Shown here one piece after another: positions 18,505-26,918 of a stretch of 64,000 nt of DNA. Within the stretch, counting starts at the first letter, position 1, and each line of letters opens with the position of its first letter. The notes under the pieces are model-generated. The model ran no database searches. It worked only from the letters and a program-made list of their open reading frames with translations, and was not told the DNA's origin. The DNA is from Ignavibacteriota bacterium (GTDB lineage Bacteria; Bacteroidota; Ignavibacteria; UBA10030): positions 1 through 64,000 of the forward strand of contig PMZI01000055.1 of NCBI GenBank assembly GCA_003170475.1, given 5' to 3'. The position numbers were made by a program, and so were the translations under genes.

Positions 18505-19701
18505 TTAGCGATAGCAGAGGTATTTACTTCTGATCTTCTTGAATTGTTGCAGCCCGTCATCCCACCTCGCTGTCAGTTGCTCGACAGTCGAGTGATCTTT
18601 CTTCAGTGCTTCTCGGACTTCTCGTGAGCCAACGAGTTCATCAAATCGCCGTGTCTTGATCTGAAAGTGGCGAGGATAGAGGTCTCGGAGGCTGAAAAGA
18701 ACATGCATGCCGGTCGCGACCGGGCGGAATTGTCGTCGGTCGACCACATTTAGCGAGATGCCGTGGCAGAGTTCGCTCTCGTACTTCGAATCTGTTGTGA
18801 CGGTCCTTGTTGATCTCGGTGTAAATGAGACTGCCCCAAAAACGACACCGGGGCATTGTCGGGAGTTCAGTTCGTTCAGAAGGATCCTCGACTGGATCCA
18901 GGGTGCACCGATGTACTCAAATGGATGTTCGGTCCCGCGACCTTCCGAAACATTCGTGCCTTCGATTAAACATGTACCGGGATACACGAGAGCCGTATGG
19001 AGGCTCCTGATGCTGGGAGAGGGTCTGATCCATGGCAGATCTGTTTCATCAGAGTACAGCTTTCGCCGCCAACCTTTCATCTTGATGATGTGCAACGGGG
19101 GATGGACCTTTCCTCGAAGCCAGCCCTCTCCTGCCATCATAGATGCAATTTCACCTATGGTCAGTCCATGAACGATTGGAAGCGGAAGCCATCCGACAAA
19201 TGATTTCAATGATTCTTCAAGGATGGGGCCCTCGGTAAGCACGCCTGCAATTGGGTTCGGTCTGTCGAGCACGACGTAAGGAATTTCCCTCTCCCCGGCA
19301 GCCTCCATGGTCAATGCAAGCGTAGTGATGTACGTGTAAAACCTCGCACCGACATCCTGGATATCGAAGAGAAGAATGTCGATTCCCTTGAGCATTCGCG
19401 ATGTGGGCTTTGTCGTCCTTCCGAAAAGCGAAAATGTCGGTACGCCCGTCCTCGGATCCAATTCGTCCTTGATCTCCTTGCGATCCGGTGCCTGCCCTCG
19501 GATTCCATGCTCGGGTCCAAAGAGCGCCACGACATGCACATCCTTCGCGGAGACGAGCGCATCCACCAGGTGCGTTCTATCGTGGAGAAGGGCGGAGTGA
19601 TTCGTGACAACGCCGACTCGCTTTCCACGGATCAGGTCGAATTGAGAGCGGAGGAGAACCTCCGATCCAAGTTGAACGGTGGCCGGAGATTTGCGGGTCA
19701 T
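18505..19701 (-). CDS. DUF1343 / NamZ-type exo-beta-N-acetylmuramidase
   Basis: The 398-residue protein has the full DUF1343 pattern: GKRVGVVTNHSAL, LFGPEHGIRGQA, DILLFDIQDVGARFYTYI, VVLDRPNPIAG, EGRGTEHPFEYIGAPW. NamZ of Bacillus subtilis, the founding member, removes terminal MurNAc from peptidoglycan fragments. No signal peptide is visible at the chosen start, whereas its neighbours are exported, so either the protein acts in the cytoplasm or the start is misplaced. It overlaps the upstream glycosidase gene by 4 bases, which suggests shared work on cell-wall or amino-sugar glycans. Confidence 0.88.
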   Translation of the reverse strand: MTRKSPATVQLGSEVLLRSQFDLIRGKRVGVVTNHSALLHDRTHLVDALVSAKDVHVVALFGPEHGIRGQAPDRKEIKDELDPRTGVPTFSLFGRTTKPTSRMLKGIDILLFDIQDVGARFYTYITTLALTMEAAGEREIPYVVLDRPNPIAGVLTEGPILEESLKSFVGWLPLPIVHGLTIGEIASMMAGEGWLRGKVHPPLHIIKMKGWRRKLYSDETDLPWIRPSPSIRSLHTALVYPGTCLIEGTNVSEGRGTEHPFEYIGAPWIQSRILLNELNSRQCPGVVFGAVSFTPRSTRTVTTDSKYESELCHGISLNVVDRRQFRPVATGMHVLFSLRDLYPRHFQIKTRRFDELVGSREVREALKKDHSTVEQLTARWDDGLQQFKKIRSKYLCYR

Positions 19702-22046
19702 TTTCTGACAGCCTCGATGATGTACGCCTCTTTCGGCGGGATCTCGAGTGCCACGAGTCCTGTGGCGTCGATGCTCGTCACCAGCCTTCGACCGTTTTCT
19801 GCGATCAAATAGATTCGGTCTCCCGAAGTGAACCCATAGAGTGAGGCGTCAAACCGAAAAGGGACCGTCGTGGTTGAAATGTTTGCGACAGCGATGCCGA
19901 CGTTATTGTCCTTCGCCTTCCAGGCACCCAGGATGAGAGGTGAGCTTGTCGATTGCCAGACGTTCTCGGCCTTGTCATGTCCGGAGTCATCGATGCCATC
20001 ATCGCTGGATGGTTTCTTGACGGTTTCAACCGGGCGGGCTTTTCGTCCGGCATAGATGGACAGCCGAATGATGGGATACTGAAGAGGTGAAGCGGTTACG
20101 GATGGAGGCCGTACGTACGTTCCATAGAGCAAGTACTTGGTGGCTTGCTCTCTGATGCGCACAAGTTTAAGTGCGAACGCGATTTCATCGGTCCGTTCTT
20201 TTCGCTGGACCGGCAAATAGTTCGCGATCGTCGGTTGGCTCCCCCAGGCAAACGTTCGGGCCTGTTCGATGAAGAAAAGTGTAGAGTATTTCTGGTCCAG
20301 GAGCTTTAGCGGTTCTTTCGGCGCAAATTCTTTTGGCCAGAGTTCGTCATACGGTGGTATTGTGAGAGATGAATAGTTACCGTAGGTCACTCCAAAAGCA
20401 TGGTAGACCGCTTGGAAGAAGGGAATGCACTCCCAACCGTCGTTGGGCCTGGCATAACGCTCTTTGCTGACCTGGAGCGTAAGCATCAAGTCGAGGTAGG
20501 GAAGCCAGGCTTCGCCGGCACCTTCTCCCGCGAGAAGGGAGTTCCTCACCGGTCTCGTTCTTTGTCGTATATCGTTGGAGAGAAGGCGGAACCCATTCAT
20601 CCAGAATGTCCCTCCACCAAGAGGGTGTCCATGTGTTGGATCGTAGCAAAGGAGGCTGCTGCAGGCCTGGTCCATATAGATTCCATCTACGCCGAGGTCA
20701 CGGACGGCTTCCTCCGCGATTCCGGCATACGTATTGCGCCAGAAGGGAGCAGCCATGCACATCGATGCGCACGCCTGTTGCGTGTACGTGTTGTAGATCT
20801 CAGGCTTGACTTTTCCATCGAGGCCCTTCACTGCATACTGTTCGGCTCCTTTTTCGAACCAGCTCTTCGTTGTCATGCCCCAGAGCCTCTGGTTCATGTA
20901 GACGATCGCGTGGATATCATTCTTGTGGGCGGAAGAGAGTGCAGATTTGAAGTTGTCTGCGCCTTCTCTCGGAGGGAGGTACTCCGGAAAACCTGCGTCG
21001 TACGAACATCCATGCCACCAATGCCAGAATACACTCACGGGAAGTCTGAGTTCCTTTTGAAGGTCAACCGCCGGCACAAGAACGGCATCAGATTTGCCGC
21101 GGTTCCAGACCCAAAGGGAAGTTTTGAGCAGCCAATCGGGTACAAGCCCAAGGTTCAGCCGACTCCGAAGAGCCCATGGCTGGTGGGTTCCCCATGATCG
21201 ATATTGTTCAGCAGCTGTTATCCAGTCTCCGCTGAAGGTTCCGATGACTGCGTGGTATTTCGGACTAAACTCCTTGAGCGGTTCGGATTCATTCTCAGGA
21301 TAGTGGATCATTTCGTAATTCACTCGTCCGGTCGAATCTCCCCAGAACGCGAACGCTTTTCGATATGCCGCGGTGTCATCGCAGGAGAGGTAGAGCCCGG
21401 GTCCGTTTTCGCGATAGTAAGCAAGACATTGAAGTGACATCGTGCCGGGATAAGGCCATTCGAGTCTTCGGTTGGGATTCTCCGATCCCGCAATGAGTTT
21501 TCGCGGGACGGACGTAATCTCACCCATCCACTGCGGAACGGCAAGCCTTTCGTCTGGTTGCTTCGTAATATTGTGAATTCTTGGAAACCGGACTTTCTCG
21601 AGATGCATCTGACCTGGTTTCGTGACAGCGATGCTCCAATAGCTCATTGCTTCGTGTTCGTTCAGTGTGACAGTGACTTCCACACGGAGAGGATCGGGAA
21701 AAGAGAGACCAAAATCTTCCCAGATCAATTTCAGACCCACCGGAGAACTCGTAGTTCGCTCCACATGGAATTTCTTCGCCATTGTCGGTGTCACGGAGCG
21801 AGGCTCAGCTCCCGGAAGCATTTCAAGTTGCCAGAGAGATTTCTGACCGCGAAAGTCAGTGAGAATATTTGTTCCGTTGATGCTGTCTACCAAGGCGAGA
21901 AGCTCACCGGTGTTTGCCTCTACATCCAACCTGATGTACTTGCTCGCGAGTGAAACAGTTTGTTGTGCGTGAACGAAGGCGATGCTCATTATGACCCAAC
22001 CAATGATCGCCAGATGCCGAATAAGCCCTACAATCTTTGTATTCAT
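19698..22046 (-). CDS. Exported glycoside-hydrolase-like protein (DUF6259-type)
   Basis: A 782-residue protein with a signal peptide (cut after about residue 27, FVHA-QQ). A beta-rich domain at 30-270 precedes a TIM-barrel-like region at about 300-600 with LPVSVFWHWWHG, HAIVYMNQRLWG and VDGIYMDQACSS; Asp459 is a candidate catalytic residue by analogy to GH-D-type barrels. A C-terminal beta domain follows. The arrangement resembles DUF6259 proteins, predicted alpha-glycosidases. The substrate is unknown; the NamZ and phosphodiester glycosidase neighbours suggest cell-wall or surface-glycan breakdown. A 250-residue open frame antisense to it is a shadow. Confidence 0.72.
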   Translation of the reverse strand: MNTKIVGLIRHLAIIGWVIMSIAFVHAQQTVSLASKYIRLDVEANTGELLALVDSINGTNILTDFRGQKSLWQLEMLPGAEPRSVTPTMAKKFHVERTTSSPVGLKLIWEDFGLSFPDPLRVEVTVTLNEHEAMSYWSIAVTKPGQMHLEKVRFPRIHNITKQPDERLAVPQWMGEITSVPRKLIAGSENPNRRLEWPYPGTMSLQCLAYYRENGPGLYLSCDDTAAYRKAFAFWGDSTGRVNYEMIHYPENESEPLKEFSPKYHAVIGTFSGDWITAAEQYRSWGTHQPWALRSRLNLGLVPDWLLKTSLWVWNRGKSDAVLVPAVDLQKELRLPVSVFWHWWHGCSYDAGFPEYLPPREGADNFKSALSSAHKNDIHAIVYMNQRLWGMTTKSWFEKGAEQYAVKGLDGKVKPEIYNTYTQQACASMCMAAPFWRNTYAGIAEEAVRDLGVDGIYMDQACSSLLCYDPTHGHPLGGGTFWMNGFRLLSNDIRQRTRPVRNSLLAGEGAGEAWLPYLDLMLTLQVSKERYARPNDGWECIPFFQAVYHAFGVTYGNYSSLTIPPYDELWPKEFAPKEPLKLLDQKYSTLFFIEQARTFAWGSQPTIANYLPVQRKERTDEIAFALKLVRIREQATKYLLYGTYVRPPSVTASPLQYPIIRLSIYAGRKARPVETVKKPSSDDGIDDSGHDKAENVWQSTSSPLILGAWKAKDNNVGIAVANISTTTVPFRFDASLYGFTSGDRIYLIAENGRRLVTSIDATGLVALEIPPKEAYIIEAVRK

Positions 22047-22101
22047 ATGACAATCTCCGTTTTGAGTCGTTGATCGAAAGCCAACGAGAACAAAGTCGAA
22101 A

Positions 22102-23328
22102 CTATTGTTGTCGTGGTGCAGAGAGGAGAAGGCAATTGCCGACCGGACGTTCCCCTGTCGCGTCCGACGGCGTGTTCATGATCTTGCCATCGAGAACAAA
22201 TGTTGTCGACCCGCCGCCATCGAGATTTAACCCCTGATAGACTCCCTGGAATATCATCAGATCAGCGAACTCGGTAAGCGTCATGCCCGCACTCGACTGC
22301 TGTCGGCCATCGACAGCAATGAAATAGACCGTTGTGCTATCGATGGAGAAGCCGACGCCGCTGCGAGGATTCCGCTTGGCGGAAAATGTGGGGAACGTGC
22401 CTTCAAGAGCATCGACGGATGCGCCGATGTTGTTCCCATCCAATACAATTCTTGGCCAGCCTCCCACAAGCGTTTTCAGAGTCCCGCGATTGGGATTGGT
22501 GCCGATCCAGATTCTTACTGTATCACCGATATTCGCCAATGAAATCATGTTAGGTTTTGCGAGGTCATATCCTGACAGCACGAACATTCCAGCTCCGATG
22601 GTCGATCCGCCAGATGTCGCTTTGGCGGCGACAATGGCAAGCGATGTGTCCTGATTCTTTTTGATCTCGTGAAGTGAGAGTTCCTGAATGTCCATTTTCA
22701 ACGTATCTGTGGGGGATGACGAACCATAATAGTGATTGAAGAGAACGATGCTATTTGATTTCGGCAAATCATTGACGCCGTGCAGATCGGAGGCATTATT
22801 ATGATTCCAGAAGACCTTCCCCACAAACTCAAATCGGTCGAGGAGAGGCTTGCGACCTATCGAAAGAGCGAACTGAGAGTGGATGTTGTCGAACGTGTCA
22901 AAAGGAGACCCGGTCATTTTCGTTCCTTTTGCATATTCTGCATCGATCACATTGTTGTTTTCATTCTCTCCCGTCGTCAGGTCGAAGAAATCTGCATTTA
23001 TCGCTGCGATCATTGTTCGATCACTCGTCTCGTGACGTCTTGCGATCGAGCTGGTTGCCTCGCGGCCAAAGAGCCTGTCAAGAGCTCTTGCTGCGAGGAT
23101 ATCAAGTTCCGCGTGCCTGAGATCAATTTCGAGGACATGGGCTCGCCAGGGTCCTCGTTTGTCGACAATGAATGAGTATGTGACACCCGGTCGTACAGTT
23201 CGACTGGACACGACCTCGAATTTTTCTGTCGTTGCGAACCGTGGAGCCGGGGCTTGGAATGATCCTGCGATTCCCGTCCAGACGAAAACAAGGAGGACGA
23301 TCAGGGCAACTCGGATAGTCTGCGTCAT
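22102..23328 (-). CDS. Exported phosphodiester glycosidase (NAGPA domain)
   Basis: The 408-residue protein has a signal peptide (VALIVLLVFVWTGIAG) and a C-terminal NAGPA/DUF2233 domain with the hallmark GLNLDGGGSTTFVLDG and a following GERPVGNCLLL. Family members cleave sugar-1-phosphodiesters, as in the mammalian uncovering enzyme or bacterial wall-polymer degradation. The ATG at 23328 is chosen over one 12 codons upstream since it opens directly into the signal peptide. It heads the minus-strand run phosphodiester glycosidase, glycosidase, NamZ, thioredoxin, with a 55-base gap to the next gene. Confidence 0.85.
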   Translation of the reverse strand: MTQTIRVALIVLLVFVWTGIAGSFQAPAPRFATTEKFEVVSSRTVRPGVTYSFIVDKRGPWRAHVLEIDLRHAELDILAARALDRLFGREATSSIARRHETSDRTMIAAINADFFDLTTGENENNNVIDAEYAKGTKMTGSPFDTFDNIHSQFALSIGRKPLLDRFEFVGKVFWNHNNASDLHGVNDLPKSNSIVLFNHYYGSSSPTDTLKMDIQELSLHEIKKNQDTSLAIVAAKATSGGSTIGAGMFVLSGYDLAKPNMISLANIGDTVRIWIGTNPNRGTLKTLVGGWPRIVLDGNNIGASVDALEGTFPTFSAKRNPRSGVGFSIDSTTVYFIAVDGRQQSSAGMTLTEFADLMIFQGVYQGLNLDGGGSTTFVLDGKIMNTPSDATGERPVGNCLLLSAPRQQ

Positions 23329-23374
23329 GTCAACCTTCAAATAATTGATAAATCCTTGACCCAAAGAAAGCGGG

Positions 23375-23414
23375 GAAAAAACAAGCAGGCATTCGGTGAC
23401 CTGAATGCCTGCTT
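23375..23414 (-). terminator. Intrinsic terminator behind the TonB-receptor stub
   Basis: A perfect 12-bp stem (AAGCAGGCATTC with its complement) around an 8-base loop. Read on the minus strand it is followed by G and six Ts. It lies 37 bases after the stub's stop codon and insulates the phosphodiester glycosidase gene downstream. Confidence 0.85.
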
Positions 23415-23451
23415 GAGACTTTAAATCATCCGCGTGATGCTTGCGGATCAG

Positions 23452-23586
23452 CTAGTAGGTCACTCTCAAGCCAGCCTGTATTTGTCGCGGTGCGTACGTT
23501 CCGTTCGCGAGGCCGAAGTTGATGAGCTTATTTCCTATATATGTGTAAGACATGAGTACATCGAATTGAGACGGCTGGTAGGAATT
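23452..23586 (-). pseudogene. 3' stub of a TonB-dependent-receptor-like gene
   Basis: Minus-strand translation just before the stop at 23452 gives a segment that includes QFDVLMSYTYIGNKLINFGL and ends RQIQAGLRVTY. Alternating residues, the RQIQ-G-R turn and the terminal aromatic residue are typical of the last strands of TonB-dependent receptors. Only about 43 codons remain, and an in-frame TAG at 23602-23604 stops the frame upstream. A perfect promoter sits immediately upstream and a strong terminator downstream, so an internal deletion probably joined promoter and 3' end. The roughly 210-base transcript could also act as a small RNA or encode a 33-residue peptide from the ATG in VLMSY. Confidence 0.6.
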
Positions 23587-23592
23587 CAAGCT

Positions 23593-23621
23593 AATATAGA
23601 CCTATGCGATGCTCCTGTCAA
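23593..23621 (-). promoter_or_regulatory. Consensus promoter in front of the receptor stub
   Basis: On the minus strand: TTGACA, 17-base spacer, TATATT, identical in both hexamers and spacing to the tRNA-Ala promoter. Transcription should start near 23586 and end at the terminator at 23375. Confidence 0.75.
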
Positions 23622-23872
23622 GGGTTTTCGAGTATGACATCAGCGTTTTATGAATAAAACAGATCAAGAGTGACGGGAGGCGGCGTGCGCCCTTCGCAAA
23701 ATGCGGAATGTGGTCTTGCATGTCTTATCGTGAAGAGGAGACATATGACATCGCTAGGTCCCAACGATGGTTTGGATTGGATCGCAGGGAAGAGATGCTC
23801 AACAATCACTCGTAAACTCAAAACTCCAACGCTTGACCTTGATATCATCTTACAGGGTTTCTCTCCTTGGCC
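23622..23872 (+). other. Intergenic stretch with no recognised gene
   Basis: Between the receptor stub promoter and the promoter at 23873 I see no convincing gene. A 68-codon open frame on the plus strand (23670-23876) runs into the promoter and has no domain pattern. The minus strand has no continuation of the receptor. Confidence 0.5.
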
Positions 23873-23901
23873 TTGAAATCAACGGTTGAATGAGCTACAT
23901 T
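23873..23901 (+). promoter_or_regulatory. Promoter of the Tat-exported protein gene
   Basis: TTGAAA, 17-base spacer, TACATT, ending 49 bases before the ATG; identical hexamers and spacing to the leuS promoter. Confidence 0.6.
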
Positions 23902-23950
23902 AGCAAATACAATCTTCCCATTTTTTTGCAATCCCTCTTTTAGGAAAACA

Positions 23951-25204
23951 ATGGACCGACGGAAGTTTCTAGCCTCAATGACAATCGCTCCGGTGGCCGC
24001 GATGGCAGCAAGCCGCACTCAGTTGTTGAGCACCCTCGCAGGTCTGCCCGGGTACTCCGCATCAATGTGGACGTACTTGTGGGACATCGTCGACGAAGGA
24101 TATGAACAGGTCTTCAAAAATCTCACTGGAAATGGACTAACCAGCATCAGTCTCGCCACAGCCTATCATGCCGGCAAATTCCTCGAGCCTCACAACCCTA
24201 AGCGGAAAGTCGTATTTCTGGAAGATGGTACAGTTTACTTCAATCCCAATCAGAGGCTCTATGGAAGGCTCCATCCCAGGATCAACTCCCTGGTTTCCGC
24301 GGGACACGGTCTGGAGAGGGTACAAAAGTTCGCCGACAGGTGGGGAATGAAGACGAGGGCATGGGTAGTATGCTGTCACAACACTCCGATGGGGACGCAT
24401 TTCCCGGATATCACGAGTGAAGACGCATTTGGTGACAGGCTCTATCACAATTTGTGCCCCAGCAATCCGGATGTTAGAAAGTACCTACGGGCTTTGATTG
24501 CAGACATTGCTTCTCATCGCGTGGAGACGATTGAACTTGAAGCTCTTCAATTCCAGGGGTACGCTCATGGCTTCCATCATGAACGTGAGGGCATCGAACT
24601 CACACCAGCCGTAAAAATGCTTCTCGGATTCTGTTTCTGTCCAGCATGTCTTGCGAGCGCGAAATCGGCTCAAGTTGATCTCGTTTCTCTGCGCCAATTC
24701 ACCAAGACGAAGCTCGAAAGTTATTTTGCAGATCCGACACGGGGGGGAGCAGTACTCTCCAGCATCGATTCATTGCCGTCAGATCTCGTCGCGCCGTTTC
24801 TCGAGTGGAGAAAATCTGTCGTTTTGTCGCTTCTTGCTGACCTCGTGAGCGTTGCAGGTCACACGAAAGTGCGACAACTCGTCAACGTGGATCCGCTTTC
24901 TAGAAGAATGGTGAGCGTGGATGTGGCGGGCTCAGCAAGAACGATGGGTGGCGTGCTTGCCCTGGGGTATGTGAGGGATGGCGTGTCACTCAGAGAACCA
25001 TTGAAAGCGCTTCAGTCTCTGGTAGGAGATGCGGAGATCACTCTGGGGTTGCAGCTCGGTTTACCCGAAAGCGGGGGAAAGAAGGAGTTTCTTGACAAGA
25101 TGTCTGTTGCGAAAGAAATCGGAATCCAGAGCTTTAACTTCTACAATTATGGATTTGTCCCTCTCGAGAATCTGAAATGGATCAGGGAGGCGGTCGCCTC
25201 ATGA
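23951..25204 (+). CDS. Tat-exported protein, probable TIM-barrel, unknown function
   Basis: The 417-residue protein begins with a twin-arginine signal (MDRRKFLASM, then an alanine-rich stretch). The rest shows alternating strand/helix blocks and a FCFCPACLASA segment like the cysteine motif of some glycosidase-type barrels (Cys positions near 232-237), plus VETIELEALQFQGY, which could hold acidic catalytic residues. I do not recognise a named family. The fold resembles putative exported glycoside hydrolases or sugar isomerase-like barrels. AGGAAAA precedes the ATG. Its last 23 bases overlap the end of the convergent glycosyltransferase gene. Confidence 0.75.
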   Translation: MDRRKFLASMTIAPVAAMAASRTQLLSTLAGLPGYSASMWTYLWDIVDEGYEQVFKNLTGNGLTSISLATAYHAGKFLEPHNPKRKVVFLEDGTVYFNPNQRLYGRLHPRINSLVSAGHGLERVQKFADRWGMKTRAWVVCCHNTPMGTHFPDITSEDAFGDRLYHNLCPSNPDVRKYLRALIADIASHRVETIELEALQFQGYAHGFHHEREGIELTPAVKMLLGFCFCPACLASAKSAQVDLVSLRQFTKTKLESYFADPTRGGAVLSSIDSLPSDLVAPFLEWRKSVVLSLLADLVSVAGHTKVRQLVNVDPLSRRMVSVDVAGSARTMGGVLALGYVRDGVSLREPLKALQSLVGDAEITLGLQLGLPESGGKKEFLDKMSVAKEIGIQSFNFYNYGFVPLENLKWIREAVAS

Positions 25205-26918
25205 GCTGAGCCAGCCCAGAAAGAGGAGTTCTCTGGAAAACAGCGTAGCGCCGACTTTCGAACACCAGAGAAAAGTCTGAAGGAATAAGCTCCGCAGCCG
25301 TCACCCATTCGTAGCGAATGAACTTGTCTTTCTCGACGATCACAAGGGCGTCGCTCGGAAGATCTCTTGCTTGTTGTGAAAGCCATCCCCTCAGTTGAGA
25401 TCGCTCGGTTGGTGGCTTCAGTCGTCGCACTTCAACATCGTCCCGCCAGCCAATATCTGCGCCGTCCAAATAGAATGTGAGCTGTGGATTCCGGTCAAAT
25501 CCCGCGACCAAGAGGAGTGCCGGCTGGCGCTCCGCAATAAAATCAGCCAGATCGCGTGCCCCATCCTTGTACTCAAACTGATCTACAGCAGCGATTGAGT
25601 AGAAACACGTTACGAATGCAGGAACGAGGATGATGGATGGCATAAAAAGGTTGAGCCGGACATAATCTTCTTTTCTGTACAGAGCATACGAGATGAAGAC
25701 GACGCAACAGAGGATGACCAGAAACGGCAGATACGCTATGATCTCGGAGCCCGCTGGAACACGTACGTGAAAAAGGTCCACCGCAAAGGCCTTTGTGAGG
25801 TCTCGCCAACTCTGGTTCGAAGACCATAAGAACGCGATGCCCGTGATAGCAAGACTGATTGCAGTGATCATTTTCGAAACAAGCCCATTTCCCACTGCGA
25901 CAAGAGAGTATGCGGCAAGAAGTGAAGCCGGCACAAGCATCGGGAGGAGATAGACCGCAAGCTTTGTTCTCATCAACGTGAACACGACAAAAAATACAGC
26001 AAACCAGATTGCCAGAAGGATCCAGGCATGGTCGCGATTCTTGAAGACCCGATGGAAGCCGAGGATGAACCAAATAACCCCGAGTGGGAAGAGGACGAAG
26101 AATTGATTTACATAATAGAACACCTCAAGCGGTTTGACGTTTCCTTCGACGCCGGCAACAGAGCGCTCAATGACTGCAGAGGCATCGAGCAGGAAAAGTG
26201 GATTGCCGGAGCCTCGCGCGATCGTCATGTAAACGTACCATGGGGCGCACACGAGGAGTGCCATGCTGAGAGAAACAAAAATGGGTTTCCAGAGCGGCTC
26301 CTTGTCTTCGTGTGTTGCGGCTTTCCAGAAAAAGTAGGCGAGGAGAATTCCACATCCGACGAAGAGCTTGGTCATCAGTGCTGCACCGATCGCCAGACCT
26401 CCCACGAGAGCAAAGGATAGTTTGCCGCGGGATTCATATCTGAGGAGATACAGCACGGAAAGGGAGAGAAAGAACACCAGCGTGGTATCGAACTGTCCCT
26501 GTCTCGCGTAGAACGAAACAAAAGGATTCAGGCCGAACAGCATTGCTGCGATAAACCCCACCTTCGAGCTATGAATCTCCTTGCCGATCTTGTAGATCAC
26601 CATCAGAGTGAGTCCGCCGAACACTGCCGAAAAGAATCTCGCGGCAAATTCAGTGACGCCGAAAACCAGAAAAGAAACGCTCGTGAGCCACACATAGAGC
26701 GGGGGATGAAGTGACGAGTACAATCCCCCGATGGAGAAAGAAGTCTGGTCGAATATCCCTCCGAATTGTAGAATTCCCACAGATCGGACAGCGTAGAGAG
26801 CCTCGTCCCATGCCTGCAGATCAAGAAATCCAAGATTCAGGAAGCGTGACAATGCAACGCCAAAAAGCGCGAGTGCATAAACGCGTTTAATTTGTCTGGG
26901 CGAAGAGAAATCAAGCAT
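25182..26918 (-). CDS. Glycosyltransferase family 39-like membrane protein
   Basis: A 578-residue polytopic protein with about ten membrane segments. The first periplasmic loop carries LQAWDEALYA (the catalytic Asp/Glu pair of GT39/ArnT proteins), followed by LHPPLYVWL, then a helix-rich membrane region and a soluble C-terminal domain of about 130 residues. Such enzymes move a sugar from a polyprenyl-phosphate donor to lipid or protein in the periplasm. It is the last gene of an eight-gene operon and overlaps the upstream GT39-like gene by 8 bases. Confidence 0.85.
   Translation of the reverse strand: MLDFSSPRQIKRVYALALFGVALSRFLNLGFLDLQAWDEALYAVRSVGILQFGGIFDQTSFSIGGLYSSLHPPLYVWLTSVSFLVFGVTEFAARFFSAVFGGLTLMVIYKIGKEIHSSKVGFIAAMLFGLNPFVSFYARQGQFDTTLVFFLSLSVLYLLRYESRGKLSFALVGGLAIGAALMTKLFVGCGILLAYFFWKAATHEDKEPLWKPIFVSLSMALLVCAPWYVYMTIARGSGNPLFLLDASAVIERSVAGVEGNVKPLEVFYYVNQFFVLFPLGVIWFILGFHRVFKNRDHAWILLAIWFAVFFVVFTLMRTKLAVYLLPMLVPASLLAAYSLVAVGNGLVSKMITAISLAITGIAFLWSSNQSWRDLTKAFAVDLFHVRVPAGSEIIAYLPFLVILCCVVFISYALYRKEDYVRLNLFMPSIILVPAFVTCFYSIAAVDQFEYKDGARDLADFIAERQPALLLVAGFDRNPQLTFYLDGADIGWRDDVEVRRLKPPTERSQLRGWLSQQARDLPSDALVIVEKDKFIRYEWVTAAELIPSDFSLVFESRRYAVFQRTPLSGLAQLMRRPPP

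Noticed and set aside
20400-21197. 265-codon plus-strand open frame
   Set aside because: Antisense shadow of the DUF6259-type glycosidase gene, which has a signal peptide and proper overlaps with neighbours.
23670-23876. 68-codon plus-strand open frame between the receptor stub and the Tat protein
   Set aside because: No domain, weak start context and overlap with the promoter at 23873.
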